From: Neisseria musculi | GTDB lineage: Bacteria; Pseudomonadota; Gammaproteobacteria; Burkholderiales; Neisseriaceae | Direction of reading: 5' to 3' | DNA length: 64,000 nucleotides | Assembly (NCBI RefSeq): GCF_014297595.2 | Contig: NZ_CP060414.2 | Location: 372,001-436,000, forward strand | Shown: positions 56,873 to 64,000 of the stretch, piece by piece | Layout: each line of letters opens with the position of its first letter | Numbering within the stretch: the stretch's first letter is position 1 | The notes under the pieces: model-generated | Told to the model about the DNA's origin: nothing | The model's input: the letters and a program-made list of their open reading frames with translations, nothing else | Databases searched by the model: none | Made by a program: the position numbers and the translations under genes

Positions 56873-57916
56873 TTAGTGGTTGCTGCAGCCGCAGCCTGCT
56901 TTCATGTCGATAACCATGCGGCCTTGAATGGTGCCGTTGCGCATTTCTTGGAAAATGGCATTGGTTTCATCGAGTGTGCGGGTTTGCACCACCGGCACCA
57001 CAATGCCTTCGGCACCGAATTGGAAGGCTTCTTCCAAATCTTTGCGGGTGCCCACCAGCGAGCCCACCACTTCGATGCCGTCCAGCACGATGCGGGGGAT
57101 AGACAAATCCATGGTTTCGGGCGGCAGGCCGATGGCGACTACGCGTCCGCCCGCGCGCACGGCATCAACGGCAGAGTTGAAAGCATCGCGCGAAACGGCG
57201 GTAACTACTGCTGCGTGTGCGCCGCCCACTTTCTCCTGAATCACTTCGGCCACGTTTTCTTTGGCAGCGTTGACGGTGAAGTCGGCGCCCACTTCTTTGG
57301 CCAAAGCCAGTTTGTCGTCATTGATGTCGATGGCGATAACGTGCGCGCCGAACACTTTTTTTGCATACTGCACGCCCAAGTTGCCCAAGCCGCCTGCGCC
57401 GTAGACGGCAATCCATTGACCGGGGCGCACGCCGGAAACTTTGATGCCTTTATAGGTGGTTACGCCGGCGCAGGTAATCGAGCTGGCTTGGGCGGGATCC
57501 AAACCTTCGGGCACTTTCACGGCATAATCGGCATCCACGATGCAGTGGGTGGCCATGCCTCCATCGGCGGTGTAGCCCGCGTTGAGCACGGTGCGGCAGA
57601 GGGTTTCGCGGCCGGTGTTGCAGTATTCGCAGGCGCCGCAGCTTTTAAACAGCCAGGCAATGCTGACACGGTCGCCTTTTTTCAGGCGGGTTACGCCGGG
57701 CGCAGTTTCGGTTACGATGCCGATGCCTTCATGGCCGAGCACGCGGCCGGGCTTTTGGCCGTAGTCGCCGGCGGCAACGTGCAGGTCGGTGTGGCAGACG
57801 CCGCAGTATTCCACTTCCACCAAGGCTTCGTTGGCTTCCAGCGGGCGGATTTCGCGCTCGACAATATCTACATTGCCATCGCTGTTTTGGGTAACCACTG
57901 CTGCTCTCATTTTCAT
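56873..57916 (-). CDS. adhP: Zinc-dependent alcohol dehydrogenase
   Basis: Oxidises alcohols such as ethanol with NAD. From ATG 57916, after AATCAGGAGAATGCACC, it has 347 residues. Catalytic zinc ligands C38 ([11 protein letters not shown]) and H62 (GHEGIG); structural zinc cysteines in [16 protein letters not shown]; Rossmann motif [11 protein letters not shown]. The C-terminus ends in an extra GCGCSNH tail with two cysteines. The upstream region carries a perfect 13-base palindrome. A longer frame to 58372 has no similarity. Confidence 0.93.
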   Translation of the reverse strand: MKMRAAVVTQNSDGNVDIVEREIRPLEANEALVEVEYCGVCHTDLHVAAGDYGQKPGRVLGHEGIGIVTETAPGVTRLKKGDRVSIAWLFKSCGACEYCNTGRETLCRTVLNAGYTADGGMATHCIVDADYAVKVPEGLDPAQASSITCAGVTTYKGIKVSGVRPGQWIAVYGAGGLGNLGVQYAKKVFGAHVIAIDINDDKLALAKEVGADFTVNAAKENVAEVIQEKVGGAHAAVVTAVSRDAFNSAVDAVRAGGRVVAIGLPPETMDLSIPRIVLDGIEVVGSLVGTRKDLEEAFQFGAEGIVVPVVQTRTLDETNAIFQEMRNGTIQGRMVIDMKAGCGCSNH

Positions 57917-58078
57917 GGTGCATTCTCCTGATTTAGGTGATAAACGAAGAAACGGCGGCGGTTGCGCGGCAGCGGAGCCTGTGCAGACCGCATCTGCTTC
58001 TGAAGCGGGAGTATGCGCCTTTTCCCGCCGGGAATCAAACTTATTTTTTTGTAAGTTATTGAAGTTAAAATATTTAGT

Positions 58079-58091
58079 GTTATAGTATAAC
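58079..58091 (-). promoter_or_regulatory. Palindrome in the adhP upstream region
   Basis: GTTATAGTATAAC, a perfect 13-base dyad about 165 bases before the adhP start, in a short AT-rich patch resembling a promoter. It could be an operator; no regulator is identified. Confidence 0.35.
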
Positions 58092-58250
58092 GTTTTTTTC
58101 GACACAAGGCGTAACCGTGTTTTTTGCGGGATTTTCGCAGTGCCTGACAAAGCATGACTACATTTTGCCCAAGCATTGCCGCACCATCGGGCTATGGCCG
58201 GCCACTCAAATCCATACAAGACGGCAGAGGGTAGGTGGCGGGCAAAACGG

Positions 58251-58338
58251 GTTGGGACTGCCTTTGGTTGAAAGGGCTGGGTTGTGAAGGCGCGCATTTC
58301 CGATATGGGGCGGCAACGGAGCGGATTCACTTTATGGT
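58251..58338 (+). repeat. Degenerate dispersed repeat (copy K)
   Basis: CTTTGGTTGAAAGGGCTGGG and GGTTGTGAAGGCGCG resemble 60186-60340, and GGCAACGGAGCGGATTCAC carries the GGATTCA end. Partial match only. Confidence 0.35.
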
Positions 58339-58410
58339 GGTGCCGGCGGCAGTGTGCCGTCTTTCGTTGCAAATGTCAGGCTACCGCCAATCGGGGCGGG
58401 CAAAAGCCCG

Positions 58411-58436
58411 GGCCGTCTGAAAGGTTTCAGACGGCC
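58411..58436. terminator. Inverted DUS hairpin
   Basis: GGCCGTCTGAAA and TTTCAGACGGCC with a two-base loop, in the long gap upstream of adhP. Confidence 0.6.
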
Positions 58437-58682
58437 TGAAGTGTTGAAATCCCGGTGTTGTTGATACTTTCCGTTTTGCTTGAATACCGCTTGGGGGAAG
58501 TGTTGCCGGAAATGCCGAAAGGCCGGGCGGAGCCGCCTCGTTTTTGCGCATACGCAAAATCACGAAACCATCGTTTCAGCAAAACAAAGCGGTTCGGTAT
58601 AAAAAGTGTAAACACTCCGGCCTTTTCCAGCACTTAAACTTTTGCCCATTCCCAAAGCCCCAAGAAATTCGGCTGCCGCTGT

Positions 58683-58770
58683 TTCCGCCGGCGCGGAAGT
58701 TGGGGGCATCTCGATATTGGTTTGGACTGTGTTCCAATATTTTCATTTGGATTCCCGCCGGCGCGCAGAC
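58683..58770 (+). repeat. dRS3/NIME-like repeat segment
   Basis: TTTCCGCCGGCGCGGAAGTTGG, then CCAATATTTTCATTTGGATT and CCCGCCGGCGCG. The core matches the copies at 5455-5545 and, reversed, 60555-60650. Confidence 0.45.
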
Positions 58771-58861
58771 AGTGCAGCAGGCGGTTGTTAAGCTTTTCAG
58801 ACGGCATCGGGGGTGTTTTTTGCACAAGCCCCTGCCTGAATATATTTTGCCGGCTTCGGGA

Positions 58862-59320
58862 CTATTCCCATTCTTCTCCACCGTTCCAGCCGTTTTTCAG
58901 GGCGGTTTGAATGGTGTCGGTGTCGAAGCCCCGGTAAGCGAGAAAGCGTGCCTGCTTTTGCTTTTCTTTCAAATCGGCGGCAGGGGCTTTGAATTTTTTG
59001 CGCAGCACGGCAACGGCGGTTTGTATTTCGCTGTTGCGGTCGGGCAGAAAACTGCGGGCGGTGTCTTCACTCACGCCTTTGGCCTGCAAAGCCTGTTGCA
59101 GGCGCAGGCGGCCGTGCCGGCGGCTTGCGCTGTGTATATAGCTTTCGGCGAAACGATCGTCAGACTGCAGACGGCTCTCGACCAGCCCGTTTAACAGCGT
59201 TTCGAGTTCTGCCTCGCTTTCTGCATAAGGCGCGAGTTTGCGCTTGAGCTCGGCGCGGCTGGTTTCGCGGCGGGCGAGAATGTCGAGGGCACGGGTGTAC
59301 AGGGATTTTTGCGGTTTCAT
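58862..59320 (-). CDS. recX: Regulatory protein RecX
   Basis: Inhibits or modulates RecA filaments. The 152-residue protein has the three-helix repeats of the family (ALDILARRETSRAELKRKL, ESRLQSDDRFAESYIHSASRRHGRLRLQQAL). The length is standard. recA is not adjacent. Confidence 0.92.
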   Translation of the reverse strand: MKPQKSLYTRALDILARRETSRAELKRKLAPYAESEAELETLLNGLVESRLQSDDRFAESYIHSASRRHGRLRLQQALQAKGVSEDTARSFLPDRNSEIQTAVAVLRKKFKAPAADLKEKQKQARFLAYRGFDTDTIQTALKNGWNGGEEWE

Positions 59321-59344
59321 GGCGGGATAAAACGGTTGGAAGGA

Positions 59345-59388
59345 ATGTTTGCGGCCGTCTGAAAAAGGTTTCAGACGGCCGCAAACAT
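59345..59388. terminator. Long inverted DUS hairpin between gph and recX
   Basis: A stem of 20 bases (ATGTTTGCGGCCGTCTGAAA and its complement) with a four-base loop. It overlaps the gph stop by one base. Confidence 0.7.
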
Positions 59389-60098
59389 TATTCGTGCTGC
59401 GTTTTCTGCGGTTGCAGGTTTTCGTAGATTTCGGGCAGCGAGCCGACCAGCCAATCGGGCTGGGTGGCGGGGTTCTGCGAGAGCTGGGTCATGTCGCCGT
59501 AGCCGAAGGTTACGCCCACGCTCAGGCAGCCGGCGGCTTTGGCGGCGAGAATATCGTTGGCGGAGTCGCCCACCATCAGCATATCGGCGGGGGCGGTGCC
59601 GAGCACTTCGGCGGCGTGCAGCAGCGGCAGCGGGCTGGGTTTTTTTTCGGGCAGGCTGTCGCCGCCGAGTATCAGGCTGAAATAGTCGGCCAGGTGCAGT
59701 TGTTGGAGCAGCTCGGTTGCCAGCACTTCGTTTTTGTTGGTAACCACCGCCAGCGGAATGCCCAGCGATCTGAGCAGAGCCAGGCCGGCTTCGGTTTCGG
59801 GGTAGGGGCGGGTGAACACGCTCAGGTGTTCGCGGTAGTAGCGGATAAAGAAAGCAAACGCCTGCTCCCAGCGGCCTGGCTCTGCTTGACCGTTGCGGCT
59901 GTCGGTGAGAACGCGGTGGACAAGGCTGGCGATGCCGTCGCCGACATAGTTTGCTACGGTGTGTTCGGGCAGCGGCGGCAAACCCATGTGTTGGCGGGTG
60001 GCGTTGGCGGCAGCGGCAAGGTCGGGCACGGAATCGCAGAGCGTGCCGTCCAAATCAAAGGCAACGGCTTGAACATGTTTGATGGCGGGTATGGTCAT
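59388..60098 (-). CDS. gph: Phosphoglycolate phosphatase
   Basis: A 236-residue HAD-family hydrolase that removes phosphoglycolate. Motif I AVAFDLDGTLCD (nucleophile D15, then D17), cap region YVGDGIASLVHRVL, motif II AVVTNKN and motif IV VGDSANDI. The start at 60098 follows AACCTGCAAACCACC; the longer frame to 60155 lacks similarity. Confidence 0.9.
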   Translation of the reverse strand: MTIPAIKHVQAVAFDLDGTLCDSVPDLAAAANATRQHMGLPPLPEHTVANYVGDGIASLVHRVLTDSRNGQAEPGRWEQAFAFFIRYYREHLSVFTRPYPETEAGLALLRSLGIPLAVVTNKNEVLATELLQQLHLADYFSLILGGDSLPEKKPSPLPLLHAAEVLGTAPADMLMVGDSANDILAAKAAGCLSVGVTFGYGDMTQLSQNPATQPDWLVGSLPEIYENLQPQKTQHE

Positions 60099-60185
60099 GG
60101 TGGTTTGCAGGTTGGGAAGGGGATTGGATTGTAGCACAGGGCAGGTGGGGCGCAACGGCTGTGCAGGGTTGTTTGAAGATTATCG

Positions 60186-60340
60186 TGCGCCCACTTTATT
60201 CCCGTTACGGCATGATTTCCGCTGCCGTGTTGCTGGGCTTTGGTCAAAGGAAAGGTTGTGCCGGCCGCGAGCGGTAACGGAACCAGCTCGGTGCTGTTTG
60301 CAGACTGCGGCCCGGTATTGAAAATGCAGCGTATTTATAG
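60186..60340 (-). repeat. Correia/MITE-like dispersed repeat (copy D)
   Basis: On the minus strand: GCTGCATTTTCAATACCG, GGGCCGCAGTCTGC, GAGCTGGTTCCGTTACCGC, and CCGTAACGGGAATAAAGTGGG. Same block order as the copy at 56611-56756. Confidence 0.45.
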
Positions 60341-60353
60341 ACCGTCTGAAATG

Positions 60354-60388
60354 AAAGGCCGTCTGAAAACGGCTTTCAGACGGCCTTT
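60354..60388. terminator. Inverted DUS hairpin
   Basis: AAAGGCCGTCTGAAAA and TTTCAGACGGCCTTT; bidirectional terminator-like. Confidence 0.65.
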
Positions 60389-60554
60389 TACCGTTGCCAG
60401 ATTCAAAACGGCATCATACGGAGTTTATTTGCCGTTTCTGCCGATACGGTGTGTGCGTGTAACCGGATATTTCAGACGGCTGCAGAGAATACTGTCCCTG
60501 CTATGGGCAAGCAAGCCTTCATGCTGTCTGAAAGTTTGAAATAGCGTGATTGCC

Positions 60555-60650
60555 GCACAGGCGGGCGCTTGAATGAAAATATTGAAGCATTGATTCAACA
60601 GATAATTGGATGCCGAATCCCCAACTTGTGTACCGGCGGAAACTTGTGCT
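60555..60650 (-). repeat. dRS3/NIME-like repeat segment, reverse
   Basis: On the minus strand TTTCCGCCGGTACACAAG, GTTGGGGATTCGGCATCC and TGCTTCAATATTTTCATT, matching 58683-58770. Confidence 0.4.
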
Positions 60651-60710
60651 CAAAGCGGGAGACACTCGAGATTGATGCCGTCCCTCCCCCCCAAAAAAAA
60701 CTTCCGCGCC

Positions 60711-60726
60711 GGGGGGGGGGGGGGGG
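60711..60726 (+). repeat. Poly-G tract, sixteen G
   Basis: Sixteen consecutive G, preceded by seven C and eight A (60686-60700). It lies about 175 bases downstream of the yicC stop. A short 90-codon frame (60569-60841) runs through it but has no known relatives. Tracts of this length are highly slippery. Confidence 0.75.
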
Positions 60727-60730
60727 AACA

Positions 60731-60780
60731 GGGCAAATAAATTTTTTGCGGTGTTTTGAAGGTGTGAAGGTTTCCGCCGG
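60731..60780 (+). repeat. Small dispersed repeat, copy 3 (third family)
   Basis: GGGCAAATAAATTTTTTGCG, GTGTTTTGAAGGTGTG and AAGGTTTCC align with 55798-55849. It begins directly after the G16 tract. Confidence 0.4.
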
Positions 60781-60901
60781 TGTGGCCGGCATCGTACGCA
60801 CCGCCATACAGAGCTCGGGACCGGTTGCTGTTGTTTTTTAAGTAAAATATTGATTAATAAAATAAAAAAACACCCCCGGTATGGCGGCGGGTTCAGACGG
60901 C

Positions 60902-61774
60902 TTATTCGATATTCTGCACCTGTTCGCGCATCTGCTCGATCAACACTTTCAATTCCACCGATGCTTGTGTGCATTCGGTAGCGATGGCTTTGCTGCCCAG
61001 CGTGTTGGCTTCACGGTTGAGTTCCTGCATCAGAAAGTCCAAGCGTTTGCCCACGCTGCCTTTGGCGGTGGTAACGATGCGGCGCACTTCGCCGATATGG
61101 GTGCGCAGGCGGCTGAACTCTTCATCAACATCGGATTTCTGCATAAACAGGGCAAACTCCTGCTGCAGGCGGTCGTTATCGATGTTGGCCACCGCTTCTT
61201 TCAGACGGCCTTTCACTTTTTCCATATGCGCTTCGAGCAGGCTGGGGAAAATGCTGTTTAAGCGGTTGATGATGTTTTCCATTTCGTCCAAGCGTTCCAG
61301 CAGGTGTTGCGCCAGCTTTGCGCCTTCGCGCCCACGGGCGGCGGCAAAATCGGCCAAGGCCTGTTGCAGCAGCAGCTGAACGGTTTGGGCGAGGGCTTCT
61401 GCATCTTCGTTTTGGCCGGCGAGCACGCCGGGAAATTTTAAAATGTCGGCCACGGTGAGTTTGCCCAAGCCTTCGTATTGTTTGCGCCATTGCGTGTTGA
61501 GGCCGGCCAGTTGCGCGGCCAAATCCTGATTCACGCTCAGGCTTTGCGCATCGGGGGCATTGTCTTGAACTTGGATGCGGCATTCGATTTTGCCGCGCAA
61601 GGCCTGGGCGGTGATGCTTTCGCGCAGGCTGCTTTCGAGATGGCGCAAGTCTTCGGGCGTGCGGAACTGCACATCGAGGTAGCGGTGGTTTACGGCGCGC
61701 AATTCCAAGTTGATGCGCTTGGTGCCGCATTCGCCTGCGGCATTGGCAAAGCCGGTCATGCTGTGGATGGCCAT
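60902..61774 (-). CDS. yicC: YicC-family protein
   Basis: A 290-residue protein of the YicC family, linked to RNA degradation as an endoribonuclease-like factor. N-terminal MAIHSMTGFANA and RAVNHRYLDVQFRTPEDL and the C-terminal KRLDFLMQELNREANTLGSK with CTQASVELKVLIEQMREQVQN are diagnostic. It is divergent from rph, which encodes another RNA-processing enzyme. Confidence 0.93.
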   Translation of the reverse strand: MAIHSMTGFANAAGECGTKRINLELRAVNHRYLDVQFRTPEDLRHLESSLRESITAQALRGKIECRIQVQDNAPDAQSLSVNQDLAAQLAGLNTQWRKQYEGLGKLTVADILKFPGVLAGQNEDAEALAQTVQLLLQQALADFAAARGREGAKLAQHLLERLDEMENIINRLNSIFPSLLEAHMEKVKGRLKEAVANIDNDRLQQEFALFMQKSDVDEEFSRLRTHIGEVRRIVTTAKGSVGKRLDFLMQELNREANTLGSKAIATECTQASVELKVLIEQMREQVQNIE

Positions 61775-61946
61775 GGTGTTTTACTCCGGGTGGTGTTTAT
61801 TGTGGGGGTAATCGGTTTTCGTGAGCCGGTTAAGGTGTAGCAGCACCGCAGCGGATTCATGCTGCGGGCGGGATGGGTCGGAATATACCATATCTGGGCG
61901 TGTTATAATCCGCACACATTGAAACATTGAATATGAGGACAAAACA

Positions 61947-62681
61947 ATGGCTGCCTACACCCGCACCGCCCGCGCTGCCGATGCTTTGCGCGAAATCCGC
62001 ATCACTCCCGGTTTTCTGCCCCATGCAGACGGTTCGGCACTCATCGAATGCGGCAACACCAAGTTAATCTGTACCGCATCGGTTGATGAGGGTGTGCCGC
62101 CGTTTCTGCGCGGCAAGGGGCAGGGCTGGATAACGGCGGAATACGGTATGTTGCCCGCATCCGCCGCTTCGCGTATGCGCCGCGAGGCGGCGGCCGGCAA
62201 ACAGAGCGGGCGCACACAGGAGATCCAGCGTTTAATCGGCCGCTCGCTGCGCGCGGCGGTAGATTTGGCAAGCTTGGGCGAGCGTCAGATTATCATCGAC
62301 TGCGATGTTGTCCAGGCCGATGGCGGCACGCGCACCGCCGGCATCACAGGCGCATTCGTGGCCTTGCAGATGGCGTTGGACAAATTATCGGCGGCGGGGC
62401 TGCTGCCGCACAATCCCGTGCGCGAAGCAGTGGCGGCGGTGTCGGCAGGCATAGTGGGCGGGGTGCCGCTGCTGGATTTGGACTACATCGAAGATTCGGG
62501 CTGCGAAAGCGATGTCAATATGGTGATGACGGCTTCGGGCAAAATCATCGAAATACAGGGCACGGCAGAAGGAGCGCCGTTCAGCGTAGAAGAATTGGGC
62601 GCATTGATTAAGCTGGGGCAGAAAGGCATAGCCGAATTGGTGCGGCACCAGCAGCAGGCCTTGGCAACTGCCCGCCGCTGA
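61947..62681 (+). CDS. rph: Ribonuclease PH
   Basis: A phosphorolytic 3'-5' exonuclease that trims tRNA precursors. The 244-residue protein has [18 protein letters not shown], then [21 protein letters not shown], the [15 protein letters not shown] segment and [19 protein letters not shown]. The C-terminus is complete, unlike the frameshifted rph of E. coli K-12. ATG 61947 follows TATGAGGACAAAACA. Confidence 0.95.
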   Translation: MAAYTRTARAADALREIRITPGFLPHADGSALIECGNTKLICTASVDEGVPPFLRGKGQGWITAEYGMLPASAASRMRREAAAGKQSGRTQEIQRLIGRSLRAAVDLASLGERQIIIDCDVVQADGGTRTAGITGAFVALQMALDKLSAAGLLPHNPVREAVAAVSAGIVGGVPLLDLDYIEDSGCESDVNMVMTASGKIIEIQGTAEGAPFSVEELGALIKLGQKGIAELVRHQQQALATARR

Positions 62682-62728
62682 TGCGGCACAGGCATCTGCC
62701 GCCGAACCCGTCTGAAAAACGTATCCAG

Positions 62729-62763
62729 GCCGTCTGAAAAAACCAACCGCGCTTTCAGACGGC
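62729..62763 (+). terminator. Inverted DUS pair between rph and coaBC
   Basis: AGGCCGTCTGAAAA and TTTCAGACGGCT flank a loop of about nine to ten bases, 48 bases after the rph stop. Confidence 0.55.
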
Positions 62764-62783
62764 TCACACCCTGAATCAAACCT

Positions 62784-63968
62784 ATGATAAACAAACATAT
62801 CCTGCTCGGCATCAGCGGCGGCATCGCCGCCTATAAATCCTGCGAACTCGTGCGCCTTTTGAAAAAGCAGGGCCACAGCGTAACCGTGGCGATGAGCCGC
62901 GCTGCCACCGAATTTGTTTCACCGCTCACTTTTCAGGCCTTAAGCGGCAACCCCGTGCTGACCGAAACCCACGGCGGGGCATCCGGCGGCAACGGCATGG
63001 CGCACATCAATCTCACCCGCAGAGCCGATGTGTTTCTGATTGCCCCCGCCAGTGCCAACACCATCGCCAAAATCGCAGGCGGCATTGCCGACAACCTGCT
63101 CACCAACTTGGCCGCCGCGCGCAAATGCCCGCTGGCCGTTGCCCCGGCAATGAATGTGGAAATGTGGTCCAACCCTGCCAACCAACGCAATATTGCACAG
63201 CTGCGTTCAGACGGCATCACCGTGTTCCAGCCCGCTGAAGGCGAGCAGGTTTGCGGCGAAACCGGCGTGGGCCGTATGCCCGAAGCCGCCGAGCTGGCCG
63301 ATTTGCTGCCCGATATGTGGAGTGCCAAATTATTGCAGGGCAAAAAAGTGCTGATAACGGCCGGCGCAACATTTGAAGCCATCGACCCCGTGCGCGGCAT
63401 CACCAATATTTCCAGCGGCCAAATGGGCATGGCGATCGCCCGCGCCTGCCGCGCCGCCGGAGCGGAAGTGTCGCTGGTTTACGGCCAGATTCAAACAGGG
63501 TTACCCACCGGTTTGGCGCACGCCGAGCAGGCGGTGAGCGCCGAAGCCATGTACCGCGCGGTGATGAACCACATCGGCGGCCAAGACATTTTTATTTCCG
63601 TGGCCGCCGTAGCGGACTATAAAGTGAAGAACAGCAGTGCACAAAAACTGAAGAAAACCGCAGACGGCACCCCGCCCCTTATCGAACTGGCCGAAAATCC
63701 CGACATCCTCGCCGCTGCCGCCTCGCTTTCCAACGCCCCCTTCTGCGTGGGGTTCGCCGCCGAGAGTGAAAACATGCTCGAACATGCACGCGCCAAACGG
63801 CTGAAAAAAAACATTCCCATGTTGGTAGCCAACGATGTAGCAGTAGCGATGGGCAAAAGCACCAACCGCATCACCATCATCACCGAAACCGGCGAAACCA
63901 CGTTTCCCGAAACCGATAAAGACCAAGCAGCTGCAGAGATTGTGAAGACAATAGCGCAAAGCGTCTGA
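62784..63968 (+). CDS. coaBC: Bifunctional phosphopantothenoylcysteine decarboxylase / phosphopantothenate-cysteine ligase
   Basis: Makes phosphopantetheine for coenzyme A. The N-terminal CoaC half is a flavoprotein: LGISGGIAAYKS at the start, the conserved His, NVEMWSNPA and GEQVCGETGVGRMPE with the catalytic cysteine. The CoaB half starts at VLITAGATFEAIDPVRGITN and contains FISVAAVADYKV and FCVGFAAESEN. 394 residues is standard. The window ends 32 bases after the stop. Confidence 0.95.
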   Translation: MINKHILLGISGGIAAYKSCELVRLLKKQGHSVTVAMSRAATEFVSPLTFQALSGNPVLTETHGGASGGNGMAHINLTRRADVFLIAPASANTIAKIAGGIADNLLTNLAAARKCPLAVAPAMNVEMWSNPANQRNIAQLRSDGITVFQPAEGEQVCGETGVGRMPEAAELADLLPDMWSAKLLQGKKVLITAGATFEAIDPVRGITNISSGQMGMAIARACRAAGAEVSLVYGQIQTGLPTGLAHAEQAVSAEAMYRAVMNHIGGQDIFISVAAVADYKVKNSSAQKLKKTADGTPPLIELAENPDILAAAASLSNAPFCVGFAAESENMLEHARAKRLKKNIPMLVANDVAVAMGKSTNRITIITETGETTFPETDKDQAAAEIVKTIAQSV

Positions 63969-64000
63969 TTCGGAGGGCGGAAGATTTTTTAATCTATAAA

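Noticed and set aside
60569..60841. 90-codon frame through the G16 tract as a phase-variable gene
   Set aside because: The peptide is made of repeat fragments, has no signal or domain, and other frames through the tract are no better.

Overview
The window comes from a member of the Neisseriaceae, most likely Neisseria itself or a close relative. The main evidence is the very high density of the 12-base DNA uptake sequence AGGCCGTCTGAA (the AG variant), often as inverted pairs after genes, plus neisserial gene pairs such as the peroxiredoxin-glutaredoxin fusion next to a dihydrolipoamide-dehydrogenase-like enzyme. No rRNA, tRNA or CRISPR array was seen.

Layout. 1-4509: end of an unidentified gene, then nrdA, nrdB and a YfaE-like ferredoxin (class Ia ribonucleotide reductase), with two candidate NrdR boxes before nrdA. 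4550-5269: an IS1595-family (IS1016-like) element with a perfect 8-bp target duplication. 5270-6508: mostly gene debris. About 6509-26177: a decayed Mu-like prophage lying on the minus strand. It keeps a LexA-like repressor, an operator array, MuB, a run of small early genes, a tail-end cassette (gp44 to gp48 type), a beta-helix tail fibre, a fibre-assembly protein, a NlpC/P60-like hydrolase and, at its right end, a Com-Dcm-Dam DNA-modification group. The MuA transposase, Ner, the N protein and both right-end methyltransferases are broken, the middle (capsid, terminase, tail tube) is deleted, and an IS21 element has invaded it. Both ends still carry three repeated motifs that look like MuA binding sites. 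26178-28392: nested IS3- and IS110-family remnants.

28393-63968 is ordinary chromosome: rsmA, a lipoprotein, glnQ, dsbD, parE, galU, ligA, the recO-pdxJ-acpS group, trmA, a DUF4870-type membrane protein, an MliC/ACP-like lipoprotein, the lpd-like enzyme with the peroxiredoxin-glutaredoxin hybrid, ribE, nupC, bcp, a second near-identical IS1595 copy, a yibI-yibH-like pair with a broken yibH, ogt, xerD, mog, mtnP, adhP, recX, gph, yicC, rph and coaBC. Its intergenic spaces are rich in short dispersed repeats (a Correia/MITE-like family, a dRS3/NIME-like family, a third small family and REP-like palindromes) and hold long poly-G tracts, one of 16 G.

Chromosomal genes are almost all intact, while the prophage holds many independent frameshifts, deletions and stops. 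That contrast argues for real decay of the prophage rather than poor sequence quality. The most interesting points are the Mu-like remnant with intact-looking ends but a dead transposase, the early-to-tail deletion junction near 18145, and the Com-linked Dcm and Dam genes sitting where Mu carries com-mom.
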